Origin: Breznakia pachnodae
Lineage (GTDB): Bacteria > Bacillota_I > Bacilli_A > Erysipelotrichales > Erysipelotrichaceae
Direction: 5' to 3'
Length of the DNA stretch: 64,000 bases
Assembly: GCF_030814225.1 (NCBI RefSeq)
Contig: NZ_JAUSUR010000001.1
Coordinates: 434,001-498,000, forward strand
Each line of letters starts with the position of its first letter. Positions within the stretch are counted from its first letter, which is position 1. Both the position numbers and the translations under genes were made by a program. This document shows, piece by piece, positions 54,306 through 63,468 of the stretch. The notes beneath the pieces were generated by a model that was given only the letters and a program-made list of their open reading frames with translations, was not told the origin of the DNA and ran no database searches.

Positions 54306-55000
54306 TATCTGAATTCCTCCCTGAACAACTCATCAACTGATTTTCCAGTACGCATACGCACTGACTCAACATCATCATCAAGTACTACCATACCATCTTT
54401 TAAGAAGACAACACGGTTGAAAATACGTTCAATATCAGCAATCAAATGTGTAGACATAATAATTGTCTGATTTTCATCGTAGTTCTCTAAAATTGTATCT
54501 AGGATGATTTCTCTGGCAGCAGGGTCTACCCCACCGATTGGCTCATCCAGTACAACGATTTTTGCTCTTCTTGACATAACAAGTGCCAATAAGAATTTTT
54601 CTTTCATCCCTTTTGACATTGATTTAAATCTCATTGCTGGATCGATATTGAATCGTTTCAGCAGATTAATACAACGGTCGTAATCAAAATCTTCATACAT
54701 ATCTATAAAAATCTCAAGTACATCGGTTCCTTTTTGCCAGTTTTCAAAATAAGGTTCATCTGGCAGATAAGAAATCACTGATTTCGAATGTACTCCGATT
54801 GGTTGTCCATCAATCGTAATTGATCCTTCGTAATCAGCAAGGACGCTGTTTAAAATCTTAATCAACGTGGTTTTACCACTTCCATTTGGTCCTAGCAATC
54901 CTATAATTTCACCTGGACGAATTTCTAAGTTTACATTGGATAATGCTACTTTTTTACCATATAATTTGGTGACATTATCAATTTTCGCAAGAACTTCCAT
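54305..55000 (-). CDS. ABC transporter ATP-binding protein
   Basis: The product has 231 residues with AGGAGG upstream. Walker A GPNGSGKTT (about 38-46), Q-loop, signature MSKGMKEKFLLALVMSR, Walker B IVVLDEPIGGVDPAAR and switch His in IMSTHLIADIE. The signature has Lys for the usual first Gly (SKGMK), as in YtrB-type ATPases. It forms an exporter with the ABC-2 permease encoded next. First gene of the ATPase - permease - GntR operon. Confidence 0.95.
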   Translation of the reverse strand: MEVLAKIDNVTKLYGKKVALSNVNLEIRPGEIIGLLGPNGSGKTTLIKILNSVLADYEGSITIDGQPIGVHSKSVISYLPDEPYFENWQKGTDVLEIFIDMYEDFDYDRCINLLKRFNIDPAMRFKSMSKGMKEKFLLALVMSRRAKIVVLDEPIGGVDPAAREIILDTILENYDENQTIIMSTHLIADIERIFNRVVFLKDGMVVLDDDVESVRMRTGKSVDELFREEFR

Positions 55001-55028
55001 AAGTTTCCTCCTGTTTTACTGTATTAAC

Positions 55029-55056
55029 ATTATAACACAGTTTTGATATTTGTAAA
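55029..55056 (-). promoter_or_regulatory. Promoter of the ABC/GntR operon
   Basis: TTTACA (55056-55051), 16-bp spacer, TATAAT (55034-55029). TGTGTTATA occurs at the -10 and again about 45 bp upstream, in the same orientation, as a possible GntR site. Confidence 0.65.
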
Positions 55057-55095
55057 GTTTCTTGCAAAAGTATAACACAAACTGCTAGAATCCGA

Positions 55096-55101
55096 TATAA
55101 T
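55096..55101 (+). promoter_or_regulatory. -10 element of birA
   Basis: TATAAT ends seven bases before the birA ATG, so transcription should begin at or next to the start codon. No good -35 is visible. Confidence 0.5.
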
Positions 55102-55108
55102 AGATTGT

Positions 55109-56065
55109 ATGAAAAGCAAAATATTACAGATATTAAATGAGCATTGCGATACTTATATTTCAGGAGAAGAGATTTCTTCAATGCTGAAAGTATCAAGAAT
55201 GACAATATCAAAACAGATACGTAAATTAATTGAACAAGGTTACCAGATTGAATCCTCTACTAAAAAAGGATATCGATTCAGCAGTAATAATGATGTTCTT
55301 ATAAAGGAACAGATTACGGATAACTTACAACCTTTTTTCTATGATATAGAAATTATGGAGTCTGTTTCTTCCACAAATGATTATCTAAAGACACTTGCTT
55401 TTGATAAACAGGAAGGTTATGTATGCGTTGCAGATTATCAGGAAAAAGGAAAAGGCAGGAATGGAAGAAGTTTTTATTCTCCTAAGCAAAAAGGAATCTA
55501 TATGAGTTTTCTACTCAAGCCTACTCTTTCTGTGTATGAATCCCTAAAAATAACCGCATGTGTTTCGGTAGCTTTGTGGGAAGCAATAAAAAAGAACTAT
55601 CAGATTGATTCTAAGATCAAATGGGTGAATGATATATTTATCGAAGAAAAAAAGATTGGTGGAATTCTTTGCGAAGCAAGTTTAGAGATGAATACCGCAA
55701 GCATGGATTATATGGTTGTAGGAATTGGTGTAAATGTACACAAACAAATATTTGCAAAGGACCTAGCATCAGTTGCTGGCTCAATAGAAGAATTCAGTGA
55801 CAAAATAATTTCTCGCAATCAGATAATTAAAGATATACTAAATGGTTTTTATAAATACTATAATGAAATTGATAAGAATACATTCTTACCTGCCTATAAA
55901 GAGCATTCTTCTGTTCTTCATAAAGATATTATGGTTTACGAGAGAAATAACAGTTATCCTGCAAAAGTATTAGATATTGATACCAATGCAAGTCTGATTA
56001 TCGAAAAAGAAGATGGAAGTACCTCCACTATTAATTCTGGTGAAGTTAGTATACGAAAAATATAA
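55109..56065 (+). CDS. birA: Biotin-protein ligase / biotin repressor (class II BirA)
   Basis: The product has 318 residues. Residues 1-60 are a winged helix-turn-helix (SGEEISSMLKVSRMTISKQIRKLIEQGY, KKGYRF), so it is the DNA-binding class II form. The ligase domain has SSTNDYLK, the biotinyl-AMP loop EKGKGRNGRSFYSP, KWVNDIFIEEKKIGGILCE and VGIGVNVH. A C-terminal SH3-like domain (about 270-318) completes it. It attaches biotin to acetyl-CoA carboxylase or other carriers and may repress biotin genes. There is no Shine-Dalgarno sequence, and the -10 lies so close that the mRNA is probably leaderless. It diverges from the ABC/GntR operon. Confidence 0.94.
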   Translation: MKSKILQILNEHCDTYISGEEISSMLKVSRMTISKQIRKLIEQGYQIESSTKKGYRFSSNNDVLIKEQITDNLQPFFYDIEIMESVSSTNDYLKTLAFDKQEGYVCVADYQEKGKGRNGRSFYSPKQKGIYMSFLLKPTLSVYESLKITACVSVALWEAIKKNYQIDSKIKWVNDIFIEEKKIGGILCEASLEMNTASMDYMVVGIGVNVHKQIFAKDLASVAGSIEEFSDKIISRNQIIKDILNGFYKYYNEIDKNTFLPAYKEHSSVLHKDIMVYERNNSYPAKVLDIDTNASLIIEKEDGSTSTINSGEVSIRKI

Positions 56066-56116
56066 AAAGACAATGATCGTTAGTAATACGAATTACTTAT
56101 GAATCATTGTCTTTTT
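56064..56116. terminator. Bidirectional terminator after birA
   Basis: Arms 56064-56077 and 56103-56116 (AAAAAGACAATGAT and its complement) pair, with a further inner stem (TAGTAAT/ATTACTT). Confidence 0.85.
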
Positions 56117-56166
56117 AGTAGGTTTATTCAAGTTCATGTATAGATTATTATACACACTCCTCTAAA

Positions 56167-56391
56167 TTATTTATCTAATGCAAGGGCAGTTGCACCTGCG
56201 AGCCCCAGTGTTCCTAATACAACCAACGTTTTACTTGATACTGCAATTCCTGCAACTACAAGACTAGTTCCAGCCACTCCATTAATAGTTGCACATGTAA
56301 TCTTTGTAGCTTTGCTTGGACGTGGGATTTTTATTGATAATCCAATGTCCTTTGCACACTTTTCAAAAAATGATGCTGTTTCATTAATCAT
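56167..56391 (-). CDS. Small membrane protein, 74 aa
   Basis: The start is the ATG at 56391, with AGGAGGTAA upstream; a longer frame to 56412 precedes that site. An N-terminal amphipathic half (INETASFFEKCAKDIGLSIKIP) and a basic segment lead to two small hydrophobic helices rich in Gly/Ala (INGVAGTSLVVAGIAVSS and LVVLGTLGLAGATALAL). It ends with DK. It is the second gene of an operon with the TetR regulator, nine to thirty bases behind it. The Gly/Ala helices recall small stress or bacteriocin-like membrane peptides, but no family is recognised. Confidence 0.75.
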   Translation of the reverse strand: MINETASFFEKCAKDIGLSIKIPRPSKATKITCATINGVAGTSLVVAGIAVSSKTLVVLGTLGLAGATALALDK

Positions 56392-56420
56392 ATAATTTAC
56401 CTCCTGTATCATATAATTAT

Positions 56421-57011
56421 TTACTCAAAAATCTCACCGATTAAATTATTCACCATAAAATCAAATACATCAAAGTAGTCACAGGTAATAGTTAGTAAAT
56501 CTTTGGTATAAAGTGTAGATAACAATGCACTAAATACACCATATGCTTTTTTCTCATCTATCTTTAGTTTTAAATTAGCACTTTGAATTGCTTCACCAAA
56601 AAATTCAATACTTGTGAACTCTAACTTACTAACCATTTCATCAGGTAATTTTGAGAGAAAGGATTGAAAATCTGGAGAATTAATATTATATAAAAGAATT
56701 TTATGATCATATTCTCTTAATAGATTACTCAAAGCTTTCGCGAACCCTTCTTTTGAAGGATTGCTTTTACATGTGGCAAGAAACCTATCACTTAATGTAT
56801 TCTGTACATGATCAATTGTTTCAAAAAACAAGTCCTCTTTAGTTGGATAAAGTTTATAGAACGTACCAATTGATATGTTGTTATTATCACATAACACCTT
56901 AATACTTGTCTTCTTATAACCTGATGTTATCCAATGTTGTTCACAATCATCTCGTAGTTTCTTACGTAATCGATTTTTATCTTCTTGTGATAAAACTGGT
57001 CCTGATGGCAT
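56421..57011 (-). CDS. TetR-family regulator
   Basis: The product has 196 residues, with GAGGAG eight bases upstream of the ATG. The N-terminal DNA-binding domain reads HWITSGYKKTSIKVLCDNNNISIGTFYKLYPTKEDLFFETID, with the TetR pattern (TS..... ISIGTFYK.Y..KEDL). The rest is the helical ligand/dimer domain, with no motif that tells the ligand. A perfect 16-bp-arm palindrome upstream of it covers the likely -10, so it probably represses itself and the small membrane protein gene behind it. The Bce operon on the other side is transcribed in the same direction and ends before this palindrome. Confidence 0.93.
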   Translation of the reverse strand: MPSGPVLSQEDKNRLRKKLRDDCEQHWITSGYKKTSIKVLCDNNNISIGTFYKLYPTKEDLFFETIDHVQNTLSDRFLATCKSNPSKEGFAKALSNLLREYDHKILLYNINSPDFQSFLSKLPDEMVSKLEFTSIEFFGEAIQSANLKLKIDEKKAYGVFSALLSTLYTKDLLTITCDYFDVFDFMVNNLIGEIFE

Positions 57012-57032
57012 GTGTTTAACTCCTCTTTTTAA

Positions 57033-57073
57033 ATAGTTATGCGAATATTTATATATTATATTCGCATAACTAT
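57033..57073. promoter_or_regulatory. Palindromic operator upstream of the TetR gene
   Basis: Two perfect 16-bp arms (ATAGTTATGCGAATAT at 57033-57048 and its complement at 57058-57073) flank nine A/T bases that hold a minus-strand TATAAT. The size and site fit TetR autoregulation. Confidence 0.85.
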
Positions 57074-57114
57074 AATATCATTTAATTATATAGTCGTCAA
57101 ATAATAACTTAAAA

Positions 57115-57138
57115 ACCAGCAATCAAAGGATTGCTGGT
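57115..57138 (-). terminator. Terminator of the bce operon
   Basis: Perfect 10-bp stem ACCAGCAATC/GATTGCTGGT (57115-57124 with 57129-57138), then TTTTT on the minus strand. Confidence 0.9.
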
Positions 57139-57142
57139 ATCA

Positions 57143-59074
57143 TTAATCTAATACATTTCGTTTAAAACTAGTATAAGTTGCACATATATAAATTGCATAT
57201 ACAATCATAAACAAGAGAACTGAGATTCCAATCATACTCCATACCTGTTGTGCCACTCCGGTTTCGAAGCGAGCACCAAACGCATGAATCATAACTGTAC
57301 TAATCATTAATGCTGGTACTGCTGGCAAAGCAAAGTAGATTCCTAATTGCTTACGCATCGTTTTTCGCAGAGATCCTTTATCAACTCCTAATTTATATAG
57401 TGTCTGATATCTGTACTTATTCTTTGATATCTCACTTAAATGCTGGATTGATAGAATTGTTGCTGCTACCATAATCATAATTAAAGCAATGTAGTAAAGT
57501 GGGAATACAAAGATAATTGTAGAAGCTGAATAGGTAAGTCTTTGTATTTCTCTTGATATTGCATATTCAGGTTCATTTGCATCAGCATCATATACCATCG
57601 TTTGAATCCCTGTATATTCTTCTTCCGTTATTGGCGTGCCTGTCATTGCTGCATAGATAGTGGAGTCCTCTGGTTGTGCTATAACTATCTCATCAGGGAC
57701 AATTATGACTAATCCATTCCCATTTCCAAACCATCCTGATTGACTAAAGTTTTCTGTATGTAATTCCTGATACTTTACAGTATCATCATTTAGCGTAAAC
57801 GTTGGATGATTAGCTACATAATCTTGAATACTATCTTCATAAGCTGGAATACAGTGAATCATAAACTTATCTTTATCTAAATATACTTCAGGTAAATTAA
57901 GCATCTCTCTTAATTCTTCATAATCACTATACTTCATGACTACATCTTTATCAAAATCAGCGATTGCATTTCCACGTTCTTCCATTCCTGTAGTATAATC
58001 ACGTGTATCACTTTGGTAAAGAGTATAGGTATATTCCTGTGTAACATCAATTGTACTGTTATCAATATAATCAACATACTTTTCAATCTTATCAGAATCG
58101 TTTACTGTAACCGATAAATCATAAGCTGTTTCTTTCTCAATTCTTGATTCAAACAATGAACTAAATAACAGACCTGATCCAACAGCTGCAATTGTAATTG
58201 AGAACAGAAGTGAAAGAGTTGCCATTGTAACACTCATAGAACTTATTTTTGATAACAGTGTCCTCATTATAAACAACTTGTTTCCCTGATACTTCTCTTT
58301 TGGATGCATATCTAGGTATTGTGTTGCGAATGAAGATAAACTGATGAAAAATCCATATAAGAAACCAATTACCAATACAAATCCAACCATGATTAACAAG
58401 CCACTTGATGCTAATAGAATAAGTAAGAGTCCTGCAATTCCTGCAACTACTGACATAAAGAATAAGGCAACTCGCTGCTTTTTCACATCGACTAATTTCT
58501 CTTCGTTCTTTTTATCATAATTGATCAAATCATAAATCTTCATCTTGGTAATCTTTTTACGTGTTCTCATTAAGGCAAACAAGTAAATACATACAAAGTA
58601 AAGTAATGTTAATCCAATCGTACCTAGTGATATTGAGAAATTAAATGTATAAGGCATTTGAAAGTTATACATTACCATCATATAAATTAACTGATAAATT
58701 AGGTTTCCTACTACAACTCCAAATAGTAAAGCAATACTTCCAATCACAAGATTTTCAATAAAGAACATTTTTGCTACTTGTTTTTGTTCAATACCTAGTA
58801 AAATATAGGTTCCTAATTCTTTACTTCGTTTATGTAAGATAAAGTTCATTGTATAACTTACCAGCCATCCGATAATAAAGATGATTAGAATACTTGCTGC
58901 TATAATTACATAGGGTAGAAAACTCATTAGTTCTCCTAGTTCACTTATTTCTTTTGAAAATACCAAACCATTAAATGCATAAATAAGTGCTACTGATATA
59001 ATCATCGTTATAAAATAGATAAGATAGTCTTTTGCCTGTCGTTTGGCATTTCTTAAAGATAATGTTTTAAGCAT
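57143..59074 (-). CDS. BceB-type ABC transporter permease
   Basis: The product has 643 residues from the ATG at 59074 (GGAGGAGATG upstream); the longer frame begins inside bceA. It has ten membrane helices in FtsX-like layout: four near the N-terminus (with RSKELGTYILLGIEQKQVAKMFFIEN), three in the middle, a large extracellular domain of about 190 residues between helices 7 and 8 (about 310-500), and three at the end. This layout is specific to the Bce/Psd peptide-antibiotic detoxification transporters, which free the lipid target from bacitracin-like or lantibiotic peptides and also signal to their kinase. Eight-base overlap with the ATPase gene. Confidence 0.93.
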   Translation of the reverse strand: MLKTLSLRNAKRQAKDYLIYFITMIISVALIYAFNGLVFSKEISELGELMSFLPYVIIAASILIIFIIGWLVSYTMNFILHKRSKELGTYILLGIEQKQVAKMFFIENLVIGSIALLFGVVVGNLIYQLIYMMVMYNFQMPYTFNFSISLGTIGLTLLYFVCIYLFALMRTRKKITKMKIYDLINYDKKNEEKLVDVKKQRVALFFMSVVAGIAGLLLILLASSGLLIMVGFVLVIGFLYGFFISLSSFATQYLDMHPKEKYQGNKLFIMRTLLSKISSMSVTMATLSLLFSITIAAVGSGLLFSSLFESRIEKETAYDLSVTVNDSDKIEKYVDYIDNSTIDVTQEYTYTLYQSDTRDYTTGMEERGNAIADFDKDVVMKYSDYEELREMLNLPEVYLDKDKFMIHCIPAYEDSIQDYVANHPTFTLNDDTVKYQELHTENFSQSGWFGNGNGLVIIVPDEIVIAQPEDSTIYAAMTGTPITEEEYTGIQTMVYDADANEPEYAISREIQRLTYSASTIIFVFPLYYIALIMIMVAATILSIQHLSEISKNKYRYQTLYKLGVDKGSLRKTMRKQLGIYFALPAVPALMISTVMIHAFGARFETGVAQQVWSMIGISVLLFMIVYAIYICATYTSFKRNVLD

Positions 59075-59831
59075 TGGAAACATCTCCTCCAAGTAATGCC
59101 AATACATCTAATATTTCATGATAGAACTGATTACGACTTTTTTGACCTCTTATAATTTCGTTAAATAATTTTCCATCTTTTAAGAATAGGATTCGATTTG
59201 CATAACTGGCTGAAAATGCATCATGAGTTACCATTAAGATGGTTGCTTCTAAGCTTTGATTCAAATCTTCCATAACCTCCAGTAACATTTGCGCCGAACG
59301 TGAATCTAACGCTCCTGTTGGCTCATCCGCAAGAATTAGACTCTGTTTATTGATAACTGCTCTAGCACAGGCACAGCGTTGTTTCTGACCTCCTGACACC
59401 TGATAAGGATACTTATTCAGAATATCTTCAATTCCTAACTTTGCTGCAATCTCTTTTACCATTGGTTGCACCTTTTCTGGTGATAAATTATTAATAGTTA
59501 AAACAATTCCAATATTCTCTTCAATAGTTAAGGTATCCAACAGATTGAAATCCTGAAAGATAAATCCTAAATTCTTTTGGCGAAACTTTGCAATATCCTT
59601 TTCATCAATATCCGTTATATTAATATCATCTAAATAGATATTACCAGCACTTACTTCATCGATTGTTGAGATACAGTTCAGTAATGTTGTTTTACCTGAA
59701 CCCGACGCTCCCATGATAGCAATGAATTCTCCTTTGTCTACCCCAAAGCTAACCTTATCCAACGCCTTAGTGACATTGTTTTTACTTCCATAATATTTTT
59801 CTACGTTTTCTAATTGTAATAGTGTTTTCAT
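59067..59831 (-). CDS. BceA-type ABC transporter ATPase
   Basis: The product has 254 residues. Walker A GASGSGKTT (about 40-48), Q-loop FIFQDFNLLDTLTIEENI, signature YQVSGGQKQRCACARAVI, Walker B ILADEPTGALDS and switch His MVTHDAFSASYANRI. The 'FQDFNLLDTLT' and 'ADEPTGALDS' blocks are typical of the LolD/MacB/BceA branch. It pairs with the BceB permease encoded just after it. It is separated from the kinase gene by 98 bases that carry its own start signals and an inverted repeat that may be the response-regulator site. Confidence 0.95.
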   Translation of the reverse strand: MKTLLQLENVEKYYGSKNNVTKALDKVSFGVDKGEFIAIMGASGSGKTTLLNCISTIDEVSAGNIYLDDINITDIDEKDIAKFRQKNLGFIFQDFNLLDTLTIEENIGIVLTINNLSPEKVQPMVKEIAAKLGIEDILNKYPYQVSGGQKQRCACARAVINKQSLILADEPTGALDSRSAQMLLEVMEDLNQSLEATILMVTHDAFSASYANRILFLKDGKLFNEIIRGQKSRNQFYHEILDVLALLGGDVSNA

Positions 59832-59891
59832 AACTATTCTCCTTCCTTACAACTCCATATTACTGTATAAGAAAGGAGTGTTGTATCGATG

Positions 59892-59924
59892 TATCTTACC
59901 AGAATCTTTCATTTTCGTAAGATA
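59892..59924. promoter_or_regulatory. Inverted repeat before bceA
   Basis: TATCTTAC (59892-59899) and GTAAGATA (59917-59924) are perfect 8-bp arms around a 17-bp spacer in the bceS-bceA gap. It has no T-run, so a BceR binding site fits better than a terminator. The assignment is inference. Confidence 0.45.
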
Positions 59925-59929
59925 ACTAT

Positions 59930-60937
59930 TTAGACTTTCACAAATGTACCTTTAGGAAATACCAGAATCACTTCTGTATATTCGTTTTCTTTTGATTCCA
60001 TAGAGATATGAATCCCTAACTTCTTACTTAACTTCCTACAAAGATATAGACCAATTCCTGTTGATTTGGTATAAGTTCTTCCATTCATTCCAGTGAATCC
60101 TTTTTCAAACACACGTGGAAGATCGCTTGCACTTACGCCAATGCCATTATCTTTTATATGTAACGCTACTCCATTGCTTACTTCTGTAGCAAGAAAGGTA
60201 ATAACAGGCTGCTTCGACTTATACTTTATACTATTGAACATGATTTGGTTTAAAATAAATCCTAACCACTTTTCATCAGTATAGACACTAGCTGATAAAT
60301 CTTTACAATCAATCATCACTTTATTCTGCATTAAAATTTGTTTATTCTTACTAATTACATTATCAACGATTTGCTGAAGTGATGTTTCTTTGATTGCATA
60401 GTCATTCTCTACTACACCTGAACGAGCATAGTATAAAGAACGTTCTACACTATTATCAATCAATTCTAATTGAGATAGTATTTTTCTTGTTGTTTCATCT
60501 TTATTATTTTCTGCAATTAACTTTGCTGCAGTGATTGGCAGTTTTATTTCATGAATCCATGATTCAATATAATCTTTGTATTCTGTAAACTGGTTCTCTG
60601 CATTACTAACATAACCAATCATTGACTTACTCATCTTTTTAAACAGCTTATAATACTCTTTACTCATTGCATCTGAATGTTCATCCATACATTCCACAAA
60701 CAGATACTTCTTATCAAGTTGCTCCATGATACTGTTTAATTCTTCAAAATACTTTTTTTGTTTATGATAACCAATACCAAGTGTTACGAAAAGTACAATT
60801 ATCCATAAGCCCAATAAGTAATACAATATACTAAGATTAGCACCTGAAAACTGCAAGACAAAAAAAGCAAATAGCATACAAATGATATTTACTAATATAA
60901 TATACGCTCTATCCTTTATATAGTCTATGAACTTCAT
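59930..60937 (-). CDS. BceS-type intramembrane-sensing histidine kinase
   Basis: The product has 335 residues. Two membrane helices (about 10-30 and 36-56) with almost no loop between them show it has no sensor domain of its own; Bce kinases sense the state of the transporter. Phosphoacceptor His129 lies in YIESWIHEIKLPITAAKL. The ATPase part has NQIMFNSIKYKSKQPVI (N-box), IKDNGIGVSASDLPRVFEKGFTG and STGIGLYLCRKLSKKLG (G-boxes). Its ATG overlaps the regulator's stop in an ATGA. With BceR, BceA and BceB it makes the full resistance module. Confidence 0.95.
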   Translation of the reverse strand: MKFIDYIKDRAYIILVNIICMLFAFFVLQFSGANLSILYYLLGLWIIVLFVTLGIGYHKQKKYFEELNSIMEQLDKKYLFVECMDEHSDAMSKEYYKLFKKMSKSMIGYVSNAENQFTEYKDYIESWIHEIKLPITAAKLIAENNKDETTRKILSQLELIDNSVERSLYYARSGVVENDYAIKETSLQQIVDNVISKNKQILMQNKVMIDCKDLSASVYTDEKWLGFILNQIMFNSIKYKSKQPVITFLATEVSNGVALHIKDNGIGVSASDLPRVFEKGFTGMNGRTYTKSTGIGLYLCRKLSKKLGIHISMESKENEYTEVILVFPKGTFVKV

Positions 60938-61596
60938 ATTTTGTATCCCATCCCTCGCTTTGTCTGAATCAGATTTTCTAATCCAAGATTATCTAGTTTT
61001 TCTCTTAATCTGGTTATATTCACACTTAACGTATTATCATCAATATAAACTTGAGTATCCCATAAGTATTCAATGATATCAGCACGAGAAACAATTTCTC
61101 CTGGTTTACGAGCTAAACAAGTTAATATCTTTAATTCATTCTTTGTAAGTTCTTCTGTTTTCCCTTCATACTCAATGGTACTTTTCAATACATGAACAAT
61201 ACTTCCTTTTACTTCAATTGTATCTTCTTGTGTACTTTGATTACGAAGCAGCAAACGATTGATACGAGCCATCATTACTGGAATATTATAAGGCTTCGTA
61301 ATATAGTCATCTCCACCTAAAGATAATGCTTTTAATTCATCCATGGGAGTATTTAAACTGGTAATAAAAATAATTGGTGTCTGTAACGACTTGCGAATCT
61401 TTCGACAAATCGTATATCCATCTTCTTCAGGAAGGTTTACATCCAACAATACTAAATCAGAATGTAATTCAAATATCTGTTTGTCAACATCCCTAAAATC
61501 AGTAATGGCATTTACATTATACCCTGAACTTTCTAAAAGAATTGTTAGTTCCTCTCGAATATCTTGTTCATCCTCAACAATTGTAATTGTTTGCAT
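60934..61596 (-). CDS. BceR-type OmpR-family response regulator
   Basis: The product has 220 residues (GGGAGG before the ATG). The receiver domain has the acidic pair (IVEDEQD), Asp52 in LVLLDVNLPEEDG, Thr in FITSLN and Lys in YITKPYN. The C-terminal winged helix (about 125-220) shows LTKNELKILTCLARKPGEIVSRADIIEYLWD and TLSVNITRLREKL. It presumably activates the bceAB genes downstream. First gene of the bceRSAB cluster. Confidence 0.96.
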   Translation of the reverse strand: MQTITIVEDEQDIREELTILLESSGYNVNAITDFRDVDKQIFELHSDLVLLDVNLPEEDGYTICRKIRKSLQTPIIFITSLNTPMDELKALSLGGDDYITKPYNIPVMMARINRLLLRNQSTQEDTIEVKGSIVHVLKSTIEYEGKTEELTKNELKILTCLARKPGEIVSRADIIEYLWDTQVYIDDNTLSVNITRLREKLDNLGLENLIQTKRGMGYKI

Positions 61597-61640
61597 TTTA
61601 AATACCTCCCAATAGTTACTTCTCTATCTTACCACAATAA

Positions 61641-61665
61641 TAAAAAGGAACTTTAATAAAGTTCC
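61641..61665 (-). terminator. Terminator of the PTS/GH1 operon
   Basis: Stem GGAACTTT/AAAGTTCC (61647-61665) then TTTTTATT on the minus strand, just after the GH1 stop. Confidence 0.85.
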
Positions 61666-61677
61666 AATTTTTATAAA

Positions 61678-63129
<1,452 letters not shown>

Positions 63130-63468
63130 TTACTTACTTCCTTTCAACGCTTGTATTTCTTTTTTATTCTCAATAATTTCAACCATTAACTCTTTTGCCA
63201 GTATCGTTGTCATCAAATGATCCTGTGCATGAACCATAATAAAGTTCACTTCTATATCGCTCGCTCCATTTGATTCTTCAGATAACAGTTTAAACTGAAT
63301 CTGATGAGCATCTGTCAAAAGAACTTCTGCTTTTTCTATTTCTTCATTTGCCTTTTCAAAGTCTCCCGAGTTTGCAGCATCCAATGCTTCAAACACATAA
63401 CTCTTTGCTTCACCCGCTTTAGCAATTAATCCAAATGCTGTTTCTGTAGTCTTATTAAGCTGATTCAA
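63130..63468 (-). CDS. PTS lactose/cellobiose-family IIA component
   Basis: The product has about 113 residues from a TTG at 63468, with CGGAGG five bases upstream; an ATG at 63486 lies inside the IIC gene before this site. It is a small, all-helical IIA of the Lac family: TAFGLIAKAGEAKSYVFEALDAANSGDF, ADKILTDAHQIQ-type helix (LLTDAHQIQFKLL) and VHAQDHLMTTILAKEL. The phosphorylated His lies in the last block (VHAQDH). It accepts phosphate from HPr and passes it to IIB. It overlaps the IIC gene by 14 bases and lies three bases before GH1. No IIB gene is visible. Confidence 0.93.
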   Translation of the reverse strand: MNQLNKTTETAFGLIAKAGEAKSYVFEALDAANSGDFEKANEEIEKAEVLLTDAHQIQFKLLSEESNGASDIEVNFIMVHAQDHLMTTILAKELMVEIIENKKEIQALKGSK

